Shown here: in pieces, positions 53,503 through 62,993 of the stretch | Layout: every line of letters begins with the position of its first letter | Numbering within the stretch: position 1 is the stretch's first letter | NCBI RefSeq assembly: GCF_002005145.1 | Contig: NZ_CP019698.1 | Coordinates: forward strand, 1,302,001-1,366,000 | DNA length: 64,000 nucleotides | Direction of reading: 5' to 3' | Origin: Desulforamulus ferrireducens | Lineage (GTDB): Bacteria; Bacillota; Desulfotomaculia; Desulfotomaculales; Desulfotomaculaceae | The notes under the pieces: generated by a model | Told to the model about the DNA's origin: nothing | The model's input: only the letters and a program-made list of their open reading frames with translations | Databases searched by the model: none | Position numbers and translations under genes: made by a program

Positions 53503-55251
53503 TCAGCTGTCCCAGGGTTTTACCAGCATATTACCGGCCAACTCCTCCCGGGGTAGCAGAGGGTCTTGATCCTCTATGGGGCGATTGATGGAGAGCTTTG
53601 GATAGACGTAGGTAGTTTGTGGCAGTTGAATTTCGATAAAGACCGGGTCAGCAGATGCCAAAAGTGGTTTTAGATTGCGCAAACCATGGATATCTTTGAC
53701 CTTTACCCCTTGAATGCCATAGGCCTCTGCAATTTTACAAAAATCAGGTGCTTCATAGTCCTTAATGGTTGCATAATATCTGCCTTCAAAGTACATCTCC
53801 TGAAAATGTCTGATCATACCGAGGCTATGGTTATTCATCACGATGACTTTGATGGGGAGGCGATTTCTTTTGAGCAGTGCCAGTTCCTGTATATTCATCT
53901 GCATTCCGCCATCTCCGGCGATGGCCAGCACCTTTCCCTGGTGCGGGTTCTGGTAGTAAGCTCCAATGGCCGCTGGCAGAGAGAAGCCCATGGCTCCCAT
54001 ACCGCCGGAGATCAGCAGGCGCTGGCCCTTGGTAAGTTGCATGGATTGAGCTGCCCACATCTGGTTTTGCCCGACGTCCAGGCAAATAACATCGTTTTCT
54101 GAAGTCATTTGGGAAATTTCCCACATAATAAAATTAGGGTCTGATATATCCTGAGTATGGAAGGAGGGGTACTTTTGTTGATAGTTCCGTGCCCGCTCCA
54201 GCCAGGAGTTGGCAAGGGATGGTTTAATAAAGGCTGGATTAATTTGCTCCATGTTTTCTAGGAGTGTGCTGAGGAAGTAACCGATGTCTGCCTGAATGAC
54301 CATTTCATCCTTTTTAATTTTTTTAGCTAACTCGTTGCTATCAATATCCACTCTCACCAGCTTAGCTTCCCGGGCAAAGCTGCTGGCCTTACCAGTCTGT
54401 CTTGAATCTAGTCGGGAACCCAGGGCAAGAATGAAATCACTGTTGGCAATGGTTAAATTGGCGTAACGGTTGCCGTAGGCGCCAATCATACCGAAGTAAT
54501 TGTCCTTTGTGTTATCATAGACATCGCGTCCCATCAGTGAACAAACGATGGGTATTTTTAACTGCTGGGCAAATTGCTGAAAAAGATCTTGGGCGCCGGC
54601 GAGCCGAACTCCGCCACCAACCAATATTACAGGACGCTTGGCGTTATTGAACAATTCCAGCAGGGGGCCAAGCCAGTCCTTTTTCATTTCCTCGGCTGGC
54701 TCTGGTTGATAGCCCACCAGTTCCTGCTCCTTGATGTCTGCCCGCTGCATATCCATGGGGAGATCCAGTAAAACAGGACCTTTCCTGCCAGAAGTGGCGA
54801 GGGAAATGGCCTTTTCCAACTCATATCTTATCCGCAGGGGATCAGTCAGCCGAACAGCATATTTGGTAATGGGCTTAACGATACTGACAATATCAGTTTC
54901 CTGGAAACCCAACTGTCGCACCGTCATGTCTCCCTTATATTCATAGGTGTTAACTTGCCCTGTCAGATAAAGGCAGGGAATGGAATCAAAATAAGCACTA
55001 CAGATACCAGTTATCAGGTTGGTGGCCCCCGGGCCACTGGTGGCAATGGCTACGCCGAGACCATTTTTTCTTCTGGCATAGCCTTCCGCTGCAAAGGCAG
55101 CACCCTGTTCGTGGTAGGTGCCAATAAATTGGATATCCTGCCTTTTGTAGAGGGAGTCAATGAGATGCATGATTGCTCCGCCTGGGTAACCAAAAACGTG
55201 TGTGCAGCCTTGGGCTGCTAAAAAACCAGCGATATAATCTGCTAATTTCAT
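53503..55251 (-). CDS. Thiamine-diphosphate-dependent enzyme, IlvB-like (YerE-like candidate)
   Basis: A 582-aa ThDP enzyme with the acetolactate-synthase domain order: Pyr domain (YHEQGAAFAAEGYAR with catalytic Glu near 50), central domain, PP domain with GDGGMQMNIQELALLKRNRL near 446. It lies among CDP-sugar genes without ilvC, ilvN or leu genes. ThDP enzymes of this class in CDP-sugar loci (YerE of yersiniose synthesis) add an acetyl unit from pyruvate to a 3,6-dideoxy-4-keto sugar; that role fits E1 next to it. ATG 55251 follows GGTAGGAGGAG. Plain acetolactate synthase remains possible. Confidence 0.75.
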   Translation of the reverse strand: MKLADYIAGFLAAQGCTHVFGYPGGAIMHLIDSLYKRQDIQFIGTYHEQGAAFAAEGYARRKNGLGVAIATSGPGATNLITGICSAYFDSIPCLYLTGQVNTYEYKGDMTVRQLGFQETDIVSIVKPITKYAVRLTDPLRIRYELEKAISLATSGRKGPVLLDLPMDMQRADIKEQELVGYQPEPAEEMKKDWLGPLLELFNNAKRPVILVGGGVRLAGAQDLFQQFAQQLKIPIVCSLMGRDVYDNTKDNYFGMIGAYGNRYANLTIANSDFILALGSRLDSRQTGKASSFAREAKLVRVDIDSNELAKKIKKDEMVIQADIGYFLSTLLENMEQINPAFIKPSLANSWLERARNYQQKYPSFHTQDISDPNFIMWEISQMTSENDVICLDVGQNQMWAAQSMQLTKGQRLLISGGMGAMGFSLPAAIGAYYQNPHQGKVLAIAGDGGMQMNIQELALLKRNRLPIKVIVMNNHSLGMIRHFQEMYFEGRYYATIKDYEAPDFCKIAEAYGIQGVKVKDIHGLRNLKPLLASADPVFIEIQLPQTTYVYPKLSINRPIEDQDPLLPREELAGNMLVKPWDS

Positions 55252-55268
55252 CGGATGGCTCTCTCCTC

Positions 55269-56357
55269 CTACCTTAATAACCGGCAATAATCGGCTATTT
55301 GTTCCCGGCATAGCTGGTAGACATCCTGCTGGGTATAGTTTTTATACCATGCTAAGGTATAGGCTAGGGCTGTATCTAAATCCAGACGGGGTCTCCAACC
55401 CAAGATAGTTTTAGCCTTGGTGCAGTCCAAACTTAAGAGAACAGCTTCATGTAAAGATTCTTGAGGGGAGCAATCCACCCATGAACCGCTGCCCCAAAGG
55501 GCAACTACCCTGTCTACCACTGTTTTTACCGTCGCCACAGAATCAAAATCCGGCCCAAAATTCCAGGCGCCGCTATATTTTGCTCCCTCCTTAAACATTT
55601 TGGCGGCCAATAGCAGATAGCCGTAAAGAGGCTCCAACACATGCTGCCAGGGACGAACAGCCTGGGGATTTCTGACTTCAATGGGCTTTTGTGCCTGGAG
55701 AGCTCTGATACAATCAGGCAGCAGTCTGTAGTCAGACCAATCGCCGCCGCCAATGACATTGCCTGCCCGCACGGAAGCCAGGAATTTTCCCGAGCCTGAA
55801 TTGAAGTAGGACCTGCCATAGGAGGACGTAACAATTTCCGCGCAGGCCTTGCTGGCACTATAGGGATCATAGCCCCCTAAGGGATCATTTTCTCTGTAAC
55901 CCCAAATTTGTTCTTTATTCTCATAGCATTTATCCGAGGTGATGATCACACCTATTTTGGCCGTGACGGAGTCTCTAATATTTTCCAAGACGTGGACAGT
56001 ACCCATCACATTGGTGGCAAAGGTTAGTTCAGGCATTTTGTAAGAATGACGGACAATTGGTTGAGCTGCCAAATGAAAAACAATTTCCGGCTGGTAGGTG
56101 GTAAAAACCGTCTTTAATTTTTTTGTATCAAGGACATCGCCACGGATATCAATGATTTTGTTGTGCAGCCCGGTTAGCAGAAAATTATCCTGGTCAGTAA
56201 CCGGATCCAGTGCATAGCCGATAACATTAGCACCCAGCAAATGAAGCCAGAGGGAGAGCCAGGAACCTTTAAAGCCGGTATGGCCGGTTACCAGTACCCT
56301 TCTGCCTTGATAGATACCGTCAAACAATTGAGAAAAATTTATTCCCACAATTTCCAT
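55269..56357 (-). CDS. rfbG: CDP-glucose 4,6-dehydratase
   Basis: A 362-aa extended SDR enzyme making CDP-4-keto-6-deoxyglucose. NAD-binding VTGHTGFKGSWLSLWL near 24-39 (the HTGFKG form is typical of RfbG), the Ser/Thr-YxxxK catalytic set TSDKCY and YDPYSASKACAE near 155-170, and RAGNVIGGGDWS near 200. ATG 56357 follows GGAGAAGC; the start overlaps the end of rfbF by 19 bp. Confidence 0.93.
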   Translation of the reverse strand: MEIVGINFSQLFDGIYQGRRVLVTGHTGFKGSWLSLWLHLLGANVIGYALDPVTDQDNFLLTGLHNKIIDIRGDVLDTKKLKTVFTTYQPEIVFHLAAQPIVRHSYKMPELTFATNVMGTVHVLENIRDSVTAKIGVIITSDKCYENKEQIWGYRENDPLGGYDPYSASKACAEIVTSSYGRSYFNSGSGKFLASVRAGNVIGGGDWSDYRLLPDCIRALQAQKPIEVRNPQAVRPWQHVLEPLYGYLLLAAKMFKEGAKYSGAWNFGPDFDSVATVKTVVDRVVALWGSGSWVDCSPQESLHEAVLLSLDCTKAKTILGWRPRLDLDTALAYTLAWYKNYTQQDVYQLCREQIADYCRLLR

Positions 56358-57109
56358 GGTGCTTCTCCTGTCCGCCAAAGTCTATTTACTCTTTCCACGT
56401 CTTTGTAGGTGTCCACAGCCGTCCAAAATCCGTTGTGTGTGTAGACTGCCAGCTGTCCGTCTGTGGCTAGCCTATGCAGGGGCTCCTGCTCAAAGGCACA
56501 ATCCTCATCGGGTATATAATCAAATACCTTGCGATTTAAGACCATAAAGCCGCCATTGATGATATCATTCAAGACGGGTTTTTCTTTAAATGTAATGGCG
56601 AGGTTATCTTTTGTTTCAATGACTCCAAAGGGTGAGGTGGGGTTAACTCCCGTCAGGGTGGCTAGCTTACCTGTTCGCTGATGATGGGCGCACAATTGTT
56701 TAATATTGACATCACTTAGTCCATCGCCGTAGGTGAGCATAAAGTTTTCATCATCGATATATTTTTTAATTTGCTTGATGCGTCCGCCGGTGAGTGTCTC
56801 GGGTCCGGTATCTACAATGGTCACGTTCCAATTTTCTTTAATTTTGGTATGATATTGTATTTGGGCATGGGGATCTGTTTTGACAGTGAAATCATTATTT
56901 CGCCAGCACATTTCCATGAAATAGCGTTTTATCATGTCACCCTTATAGCCCACGCACAAAATAAAGTCATTAAAACCGTAGTAGGAATATATTTTCATAA
57001 TATGCCAAACAAGGGGGTGATCACCCACTTCAACCAAGGGTTTGGGGCGGAATTCTGTTTCCTCCCGCATCCGTGTTCCTTTGCCGCCACATAGAATAAC
57101 TGTTTTCAT
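56339..57109 (-). CDS. rfbF: Glucose-1-phosphate cytidylyltransferase
   Basis: A 256-aa nucleotidyltransferase converting CTP and glucose-1-phosphate to CDP-glucose, the first step of the CDP-deoxyhexose route. Signature VILCGGKGTRMREETEFRPKP at the N-terminus, GDGLSDVNI near 131, and GGFMVLNRKVFDYI near 190. Its length is normal (RfbF about 257). ATG 57109 follows AAGGAGG. It is the first gene of the leftward CDP-sugar operon. Confidence 0.95.
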   Translation of the reverse strand: MKTVILCGGKGTRMREETEFRPKPLVEVGDHPLVWHIMKIYSYYGFNDFILCVGYKGDMIKRYFMEMCWRNNDFTVKTDPHAQIQYHTKIKENWNVTIVDTGPETLTGGRIKQIKKYIDDENFMLTYGDGLSDVNIKQLCAHHQRTGKLATLTGVNPTSPFGVIETKDNLAITFKEKPVLNDIINGGFMVLNRKVFDYIPDEDCAFEQEPLHRLATDGQLAVYTHNGFWTAVDTYKDVERVNRLWRTGEAPWKLWE

Positions 57110-57188
57110 AGTAACAGGAACCTCCTTGAGATCATTTTGCATTATATGTCAGTTAATGAATATTTGTTACAAGGCAAAGGATTTGCAA

Positions 57189-57231
57189 GATCTAAAGGAG
57201 TTGTCAGTATACCTAACAACTCCTTTAGATC
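57189..57231. terminator. Hairpin between rfbF and the GT-TPR cluster
   Basis: Perfect 16-bp stem GATCTAAAGGAGTTGT/ACAACTCCTTTAGATC, 11-nt loop, just past the stop at 57236. No T run. It could be a terminator or an RNA-processing/attenuation site ahead of the CDP-sugar operon. Confidence 0.5.
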
Positions 57232-57235
57232 CTGC

Positions 57236-58336
57236 CTACCCATTGCTGTTTGCTTCGGCTTTAGCTTTAATGATAGCCAGATTGTTTTTTAGACGTTCGT
57301 TATGGGGGGACATCTCTACCGCCATCTTGACCCATTCATAGGACTTGTTAAACATACCTAAATAGTAGCAGCTTAATGATCCGAGATCATAAACAGTTGC
57401 ATCCCAGGCAAAACTTTGGTTGACATAACTGTCCGACCGTTCTTTTATTTTTAAGGCTTCCTCTACCATATGATAGATAGTGGGCCAATCTTCCTTTTCA
57501 TAGGCCAGCTTAGCTAATTCCACATAGGGTTCTCGTAAATGAGGGGCCTCGGCAATGGCTTTATATAACCAACTGTAGGCTTCCTTGTAATCACCCTTGG
57601 CTTTGTAGGCCCTGGCGATATAGCGCATAGAGGCGGAGCGTTCTTCTTTCCATTTGGATCTTGGCATGGTCAGATGTTTTTGCAAAGTTTCAATGCACTT
57701 ATCCCATTGACCACGAAACATATATTCTCTACCGAGATAATGCGTATCTCGATCATCATCGGGACTCTCTTGCACGGCCATTTCCAACAAGGGCAAATAG
57801 CTTCCTCTGGATTTTGTAGGATCGGGATAGTGATTAAGATTGATTGATCTTTCCCAGGCTAGGCAGACGGGGTCCGGTCCATAATACTGTAGTATTTCGT
57901 GGACAGGATGAATCCAGCGAAAGCCATGCCTGCGGTGAATCTTATTGTACCAAAAGGTAACCCCCCGGGAGCCATCGGGATTAAAGCTCCAGGTGTACAT
58001 ATATTTTAAGCTGGTGGTTTGAGGCGTCCAAACTCTTTCTAATTTTTCCCGCCAACCAGGTTCCAATACTTCATCCAGGTCGGTGCAAACACAAACATCA
58101 ACATCCCTTGGTACAAAGCTTAAAGAAATATTTCTGGCTACATCGAACCGCCAGGGATCTACCTTTACACTATAAACAATGGCTCCTCTGGCCTTTAGTT
58201 TTTCTACCGTTCCATCGGTGGAACCGGTATCAGTGACAATGATCATGTCAGCTTCTTGCATGGAATCTATCCAGCGATCGATAAACATCTCTTCGTTTTT
58301 ACAAATGGCGTAAACGGCAACTTTTAACCTATTCAA
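57236..58336 (-). CDS. GT2-type glycosyltransferase with TPR-like tail (paralog A)
   Basis: A 366-aa protein. N-terminal GT2: KVAVYAICKNEEMFIDRWID, IIVTDTGSTDGTVEKL and the metal-site CVCTDLDEVLEPGW. The C-terminal half contains TPR-like helical pairs (YKEAYSWLYKAIAEAPHLRE and similar). It is about 75-80% identical by eye to the next gene over long stretches, so it is a recent duplication. Start is TTG 58336 after AAGGGT. Likely acts on the surface glycan or glycoprotein. Confidence 0.85.
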   Translation of the reverse strand: MNRLKVAVYAICKNEEMFIDRWIDSMQEADMIIVTDTGSTDGTVEKLKARGAIVYSVKVDPWRFDVARNISLSFVPRDVDVCVCTDLDEVLEPGWREKLERVWTPQTTSLKYMYTWSFNPDGSRGVTFWYNKIHRRHGFRWIHPVHEILQYYGPDPVCLAWERSINLNHYPDPTKSRGSYLPLLEMAVQESPDDDRDTHYLGREYMFRGQWDKCIETLQKHLTMPRSKWKEERSASMRYIARAYKAKGDYKEAYSWLYKAIAEAPHLREPYVELAKLAYEKEDWPTIYHMVEEALKIKERSDSYVNQSFAWDATVYDLGSLSCYYLGMFNKSYEWVKMAVEMSPHNERLKNNLAIIKAKAEANSNG

Positions 58337-58339
58337 CCC

Positions 58340-59446
58340 TTAATCCCTTCTTTGCTTAAGCCCTTCTACTTTGGCTTTAATAATTGCCAAATTATTTTTT
58401 AACCTCTCGTTATGGGGAGACATTTCCACTGCCTTTTGTACCATTTCATAGGATTTATCAAACATGCCCAATTCGTAGCAGCTTAAAGACCCCAGGTCGT
58501 AAACGGTGGCATCCCAGGCAAATAACTCATAGATATAAGTGGCGGGTCGTTCTTTTATCTTTAAGGTTTCCTCCACCATATGATAGACCGCTGGCCAGTC
58601 TCGTTCCTGATAGGCCAGTTTGGCAAACTCCATATAAGGTTCCCGTAAATAGGGTGCCTCAGCAATGGCTTTATACAACCAAATTTTGGCTTCTTTGTAA
58701 TTTCTCTTGGCTTGATAGGCTCTGGCAATAAAGCGCATGGAGGCGCAGCGTTCATCTTTCCATTGGGCCCTGGGCAGGGACAAATGTTTTTGCAAGGTAG
58801 CAATGCACTTATCCCACATGCCATAGTACATATACTCCCGTCCAAGATAATGGGTATTGCGATCATTATCCGGATCTTCTTTGACGGAGAGTTCTAATAA
58901 AGGCAGATATTGTCCTCTGGACTTGGTTGTATCAGGATAATGATTGACTTGAATGCCAGGTTCCCAGATGTAGTGTTCTGGTTTTTCACCATAATATGCC
59001 AATACCTCATGGATCGGGTAAATCCATCTAAAACCGTGCCTGTGATGAATTTTGTCTTTCCAAAAGGTAAGTCCCCGGGAGCCATCGGGATTAAATCTTC
59101 TGGTAAACATGTATTTTAAGCCGGTGGTTTGCGGTGTCCAAGCCTTTTCTATTTTTTCCCGCCAACCAGGCTCGATTACCTCATCTAAGTCAGTGGAAAC
59201 ACAAACATCAACATCTCCTGGCACAAAACTTAAGGCGATATTTCTGGCCACATCGAACCGCCAGGGTTCAACTTTTATTTCATAGACCATGGCACCCCTG
59301 GCCTTTAATTTTTCTACCGTTCTGTCTGTGGAGCCGGTATCCGCTACAACTACCAGATCCGCTTCTTGCATGGAATCCATCCAACGGTCAACAAATTTTT
59401 CTTCATTTTTGCAAATAGCGTAAACAGCAATTTTTAACCTAGTCAA
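58340..59446 (-). CDS. GT2-type glycosyltransferase with TPR-like tail (paralog B)
   Basis: A 368-aa paralog of the adjacent gene, same layout: KIAVYAICKNEEKFVDRWMD, VVVADTGSTDRTVEKL, CVSTDLDEVIEPGW, then TPR-like repeats. TTG start 59446 overlaps the stop of the upstream methyltransferase-GT2 gene by 8 bp; it lies 3 bp from paralog A. Translational coupling of three genes is implied. Confidence 0.85.
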   Translation of the reverse strand: MTRLKIAVYAICKNEEKFVDRWMDSMQEADLVVVADTGSTDRTVEKLKARGAMVYEIKVEPWRFDVARNIALSFVPGDVDVCVSTDLDEVIEPGWREKIEKAWTPQTTGLKYMFTRRFNPDGSRGLTFWKDKIHHRHGFRWIYPIHEVLAYYGEKPEHYIWEPGIQVNHYPDTTKSRGQYLPLLELSVKEDPDNDRNTHYLGREYMYYGMWDKCIATLQKHLSLPRAQWKDERCASMRFIARAYQAKRNYKEAKIWLYKAIAEAPYLREPYMEFAKLAYQERDWPAVYHMVEETLKIKERPATYIYELFAWDATVYDLGSLSCYELGMFDKSYEMVQKAVEMSPHNERLKNNLAIIKAKVEGLKQRRD

Positions 59447-60989
59447 AATTAATCACTTCTTCTTGCGCCAGTTCCCGGAGTTTAGTCAGCCACTGATCAA
59501 ACTCAGTGTGCCAGGCTGCCGGGTTATAATGGCGGTCTAATATTTTATTGGTAAAATTTTTACCTTCTTTGAGAGTAGCATAGGCTTCCAGATGGCGGTC
59601 CAGTTGATGTAAATAGAGAGCCTTTTCAAAATAAGGTTCCCTGCGCTCCGGCAAGTGGAGGATTACATTACTTAAGCTCAAGAGGGCTAAATTAACTTGA
59701 TTTTGCGCTTTGTAAACTAAGTATTGTTGCTTGTAAAGATAGGCTTTATCACTGTCCTTAAGCTCTAAAGCGGTCTCCAGAGCTTGGAGAGCTGCTCCAT
59801 ATCGGCCGCTGGACAAGTATTCCTCCGCCAGATAACTCCACGATTGCCAAATATCTTTTTTTTCTTTCACAGATTGCTCCAGCAGGGGAAGAATATTAAG
59901 ACGTTCTTTGTCTGGAGCCGGCTCATGGTAGACCCAGAAGTCAGGCAATTTTTTTATTTTTTCCTGTTTGTTGTACTCCAAGATTTCATAGACAGGAAGC
60001 TTCCAGGTATAGCCGCTACGGCTGTGGATTTTCTCTGACCAATCATCCAAGGTATTTTCTCCGCCGATGATGGTTCTCTGCCTATGGCAATATTTGGTGT
60101 AGCCCACTTCCCAGTTGTCTATTAAATACTCTTTCCAACCATCCATTAAGTACTGGTCAATGTCTAAAGAAATACAAAGGTCAATGTCCGGGCTGACTAA
60201 AGAAAGGGAGGTGTTGCGAGCATCATCAAACCGCCAGGGGGAAACACAAATAGAATAAACCCTTAGATTGACATGTGGATGGGTTTCTTTAAATTGGCTG
60301 ATAATCTGATTTGTCTGATCAGTGGAGCCTGTATCGCAGAGAACGATTTCGTCTGCGGTTTGCACAGAACGCAAAAATCTTTCCATATGTTGCTCTTCGT
60401 TTTTATAAATACCGTAGACAGCCAGGGATGGTTTAACTAACCGGCTAACTTCCTCAAAGGAATGGTGTTGGGGATTTACGCCAAGATAAACACCTATTTC
60501 ATTGTCAAGATGATGCAAGACTATATGCTCAAAGGTGGCGAGGACCCCTTCGTGGGACCAATCATCCTTTTGTATTTTTTCATAGGGGTTATCTTTAGGG
60601 GTGGCCTGGGAACATTTGTTTATAGGGATACTGATAATGACAAAATGACTGGACTTAAGTAAGTTATTATAAACCTCAACGGCTTCTTCCTGGCTCAGAT
60701 ACTCCAGCACATTGCCCAAAATGGTGATACCATAGGTAGTTTCGGGGCTAAAATTTCGCACATCCAGCTGCAGGATTGTATCATATTTTTTTTCTAAATG
60801 GTATTTAGCAATGTAAGGTTCCCAAACTTCCAGAGCTGTAAAGGTGGTGCCAGGTAGTTTTGCCTTTAATAAATCGGAGTAGGCTCCTGAGCCGGCACCA
60901 ATGTCTAAGATAGAGTTAGGACATTTTTTAATTAGTTTTTTGGTTACAAATTCAATCCATAACTTTCCAGCCTGTGTACTGTATGTCAT
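59439..60989 (-). CDS. Methyltransferase-GT2-TPR fusion protein
   Basis: A 516-aa three-domain protein. Residues 15-160: class I methyltransferase (SILDIGAGSGAYSDLLKA, TFTALEVWEPYIAKYHLEKK, ITILGNVLEYLSQEEA). Residues 185-370: GT2 of the same subfamily as paralogs A and B (SLAVYGIYKNEEQHMERFLR, CDTGSTDQTNQII, CISLDIDQYLMDGW). Residues 370-516: TPR-like helices. The order suggests a methylated, extended glycan built by one polypeptide; donor and acceptor unknown. Confidence 0.85.
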   Translation of the reverse strand: MTYSTQAGKLWIEFVTKKLIKKCPNSILDIGAGSGAYSDLLKAKLPGTTFTALEVWEPYIAKYHLEKKYDTILQLDVRNFSPETTYGITILGNVLEYLSQEEAVEVYNNLLKSSHFVIISIPINKCSQATPKDNPYEKIQKDDWSHEGVLATFEHIVLHHLDNEIGVYLGVNPQHHSFEEVSRLVKPSLAVYGIYKNEEQHMERFLRSVQTADEIVLCDTGSTDQTNQIISQFKETHPHVNLRVYSICVSPWRFDDARNTSLSLVSPDIDLCISLDIDQYLMDGWKEYLIDNWEVGYTKYCHRQRTIIGGENTLDDWSEKIHSRSGYTWKLPVYEILEYNKQEKIKKLPDFWVYHEPAPDKERLNILPLLEQSVKEKKDIWQSWSYLAEEYLSSGRYGAALQALETALELKDSDKAYLYKQQYLVYKAQNQVNLALLSLSNVILHLPERREPYFEKALYLHQLDRHLEAYATLKEGKNFTNKILDRHYNPAAWHTEFDQWLTKLRELAQEEVINFD

Positions 60990-61085
60990 GTGATCTCTCC
61001 TTTTGGCAGTAATTTTACGGTTGGTGCTCTAAAGTAAAATATTCCTTGCTAAAGAAAAGTGTTACAGGAATAAAAGTCCTGTGGC

Positions 61086-62813
61086 CTAACTGATTGTAGG
61101 CGTATGAACGGATTTGAAGGTGTCAATGAACTCAGGAAAGGCTACACCGCTTCCCAATACCTTCATGGTGTTATGGAGTGTCTGCAGTTCTTTGCTGCTG
61201 GACCCGGTTTCCCTTAACAGTAAGCTGTATAAATAATAAATATCGGTATAAGAAGAATAGGCCTGATAACCTTTTTTTAGTAGATGCTGAGCTTCAGCAA
61301 GGCGTTTTGCTTTGATTAAGCACCAAATTATCCAACGGAGGAGGACTGCCACTTCTTGGTAGTGGGTGGTCAAACTTAGGTGCTGTTTGAATTTTTCCAG
61401 AGCCACACTGTATTCTTTCTCTAGAACAGCCTTGACGGCTGCGGGGTAAGGGTATTTTTCCCATGGCCTTGATTTAAAACCACAATAAAGGTAGTCTGAT
61501 TGTCCGCTCAGGGATGATATGCGTTGGTAGGCAGGGTACCAGCGAATCACAGTTAACTCATCACCTATTCGAAAAGTGAAGGGTAGGTACAGCAAATCGG
61601 CAGCGGTACCTTTTAAAAAACAATTGATGGTTTGTTGCTCCTCCGGGCTGAATTCTTCGGGTACCAATTTAACCCAGTCTGTAAGACTATTAACCGCCAC
61701 TGGTTGGTAGCGGGCAACTTCTGCATAAAAATCTCGCAAATGAGGTATGATTTGACTCCATTTAAACTGAGCGGCAGTTTGGTAACCTTTTTGCTGTAGC
61801 TGTTGGTAAAGTTGCTGGTTTTCCAGGAGCAGAATTATTTTCTCTGCCAGCTCGCTGATATTGCCCGGTTGAAAAAACAGGCAGTTTTCACCATCTACTC
61901 CATAGACCTTGACACCATCATTGGGAGTGGTGATCACCGGTGTGCCGCAGGACATAGCCTCAAGGGGGGGGAGGGGAAAGGTTTCATACTCCGAGGCACA
62001 GACATAAATATAGGATTGGCGGTATTCCTCACCTAACTGCTGTTGCGGTGGGTTGACGATCACTTTGCCCAGGGGTTTAGTGGGGGGGTTTTGGGTTATC
62101 CATTTAAACTGCACATCATATCCTTGCTCTTGAACCCTTTGACAGGCTTGCCAAATGTCCGGAATACGTTTAAAGGGGGTATGTTCACTACCCACGGCCA
62201 GGACATAGACTTCCTGAGGGTTAGAGCTTTTAGGATAGAATATTTGTTCATTTAAGGCATTGTGAAAAACCAGGGCCTGTCGGTGAAAGTTTTCTTGAAT
62301 CTTCCGGGCACCTGTTTCCGAACAGGTAATGATCCGGGAAGGTAGCTGATACATTCGATAAATCAGGTCTTTTTTAGCTGCATCAACCTTATCCCAATCC
62401 CAGAGGTGAAAATCCCCCTGCTCAAAATAGACCACCGGGGCAATGCCAGCCTCCACACAGGCACTGAGCTGGTCCCAGTAGGTGGCTACAATGATATCGG
62501 TGTCCTGGGGGATACCCCTGGCAAGTTCAATACCGAAGGGTACTTGCAAATAATTGGCCTCAATGGCAAACCAATCCGGCTTTGGAAAATGGCTTAACAG
62601 GCTTACCCGCAGGCCCAGTTTGCTTAATTCATTGGCATGTTCAAAGATGATCTTGACCCCGCCGCAGACACTGACGTGCCCCAGGAGATACACTACGTGC
62701 AAGGGTTGCTCCGAGCGAATAGCTCTGGCTTGCAACTGTTGTTTTTGGATATATTTAAAACGAGCCACCCGTCGGTTGAATTCATTGACCCTTAACTGAT
62801 TGATTAATAACAT
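61086..62813 (-). CDS. Family 4 glycosyltransferase with helical C-terminal domain
   Basis: A 575-aa protein. GT-B catalytic part (about 35-365): VVYLLGHVSVCGGVKIIFEH, EQIFYPKSSNPQEVYVLAVG, the donor site ASEYETFPLPPLEAMSCGTPVIT near 273-295. The C-terminal 180 residues form TPR-like helices (LLRWIIWCLIKAKRLAEAQH, DIYYLYSLLLRETG). ATG 62813 has a weak GTTAGGGA signal. It lies 96 bp upstream of the three-gene GT set. Confidence 0.82.
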   Translation of the reverse strand: MLLINQLRVNEFNRRVARFKYIQKQQLQARAIRSEQPLHVVYLLGHVSVCGGVKIIFEHANELSKLGLRVSLLSHFPKPDWFAIEANYLQVPFGIELARGIPQDTDIIVATYWDQLSACVEAGIAPVVYFEQGDFHLWDWDKVDAAKKDLIYRMYQLPSRIITCSETGARKIQENFHRQALVFHNALNEQIFYPKSSNPQEVYVLAVGSEHTPFKRIPDIWQACQRVQEQGYDVQFKWITQNPPTKPLGKVIVNPPQQQLGEEYRQSYIYVCASEYETFPLPPLEAMSCGTPVITTPNDGVKVYGVDGENCLFFQPGNISELAEKIILLLENQQLYQQLQQKGYQTAAQFKWSQIIPHLRDFYAEVARYQPVAVNSLTDWVKLVPEEFSPEEQQTINCFLKGTAADLLYLPFTFRIGDELTVIRWYPAYQRISSLSGQSDYLYCGFKSRPWEKYPYPAAVKAVLEKEYSVALEKFKQHLSLTTHYQEVAVLLRWIIWCLIKAKRLAEAQHLLKKGYQAYSSYTDIYYLYSLLLRETGSSSKELQTLHNTMKVLGSGVAFPEFIDTFKSVHTPTIS

Positions 62814-62954
62814 TCCCTAACGCCTCCCAATTCGCGCTAATGATACTCCAGTATATGTTCTCTACTTGAAAAATTAACTGACCTGCCAACCACCAAAATT
62901 CAACGGTCATTAGGACGCGGGCGAATTTGTTATACTTTTTTCTGAACATACAAG

Positions 62955-62989
62955 AAAAAGGAGCAGTCCTGGGGAAACTGCTCCTTTTT
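62955..62989. terminator. Terminator downstream of the partial GT2-TPR gene
   Basis: Perfect 13-bp stem AAAAAGGAGCAGT/ACTGCTCCTTTTT with T run on either strand; it ends the leftward gene at 62994. Confidence 0.88.
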
Positions 62990-62993
62990 CCCT

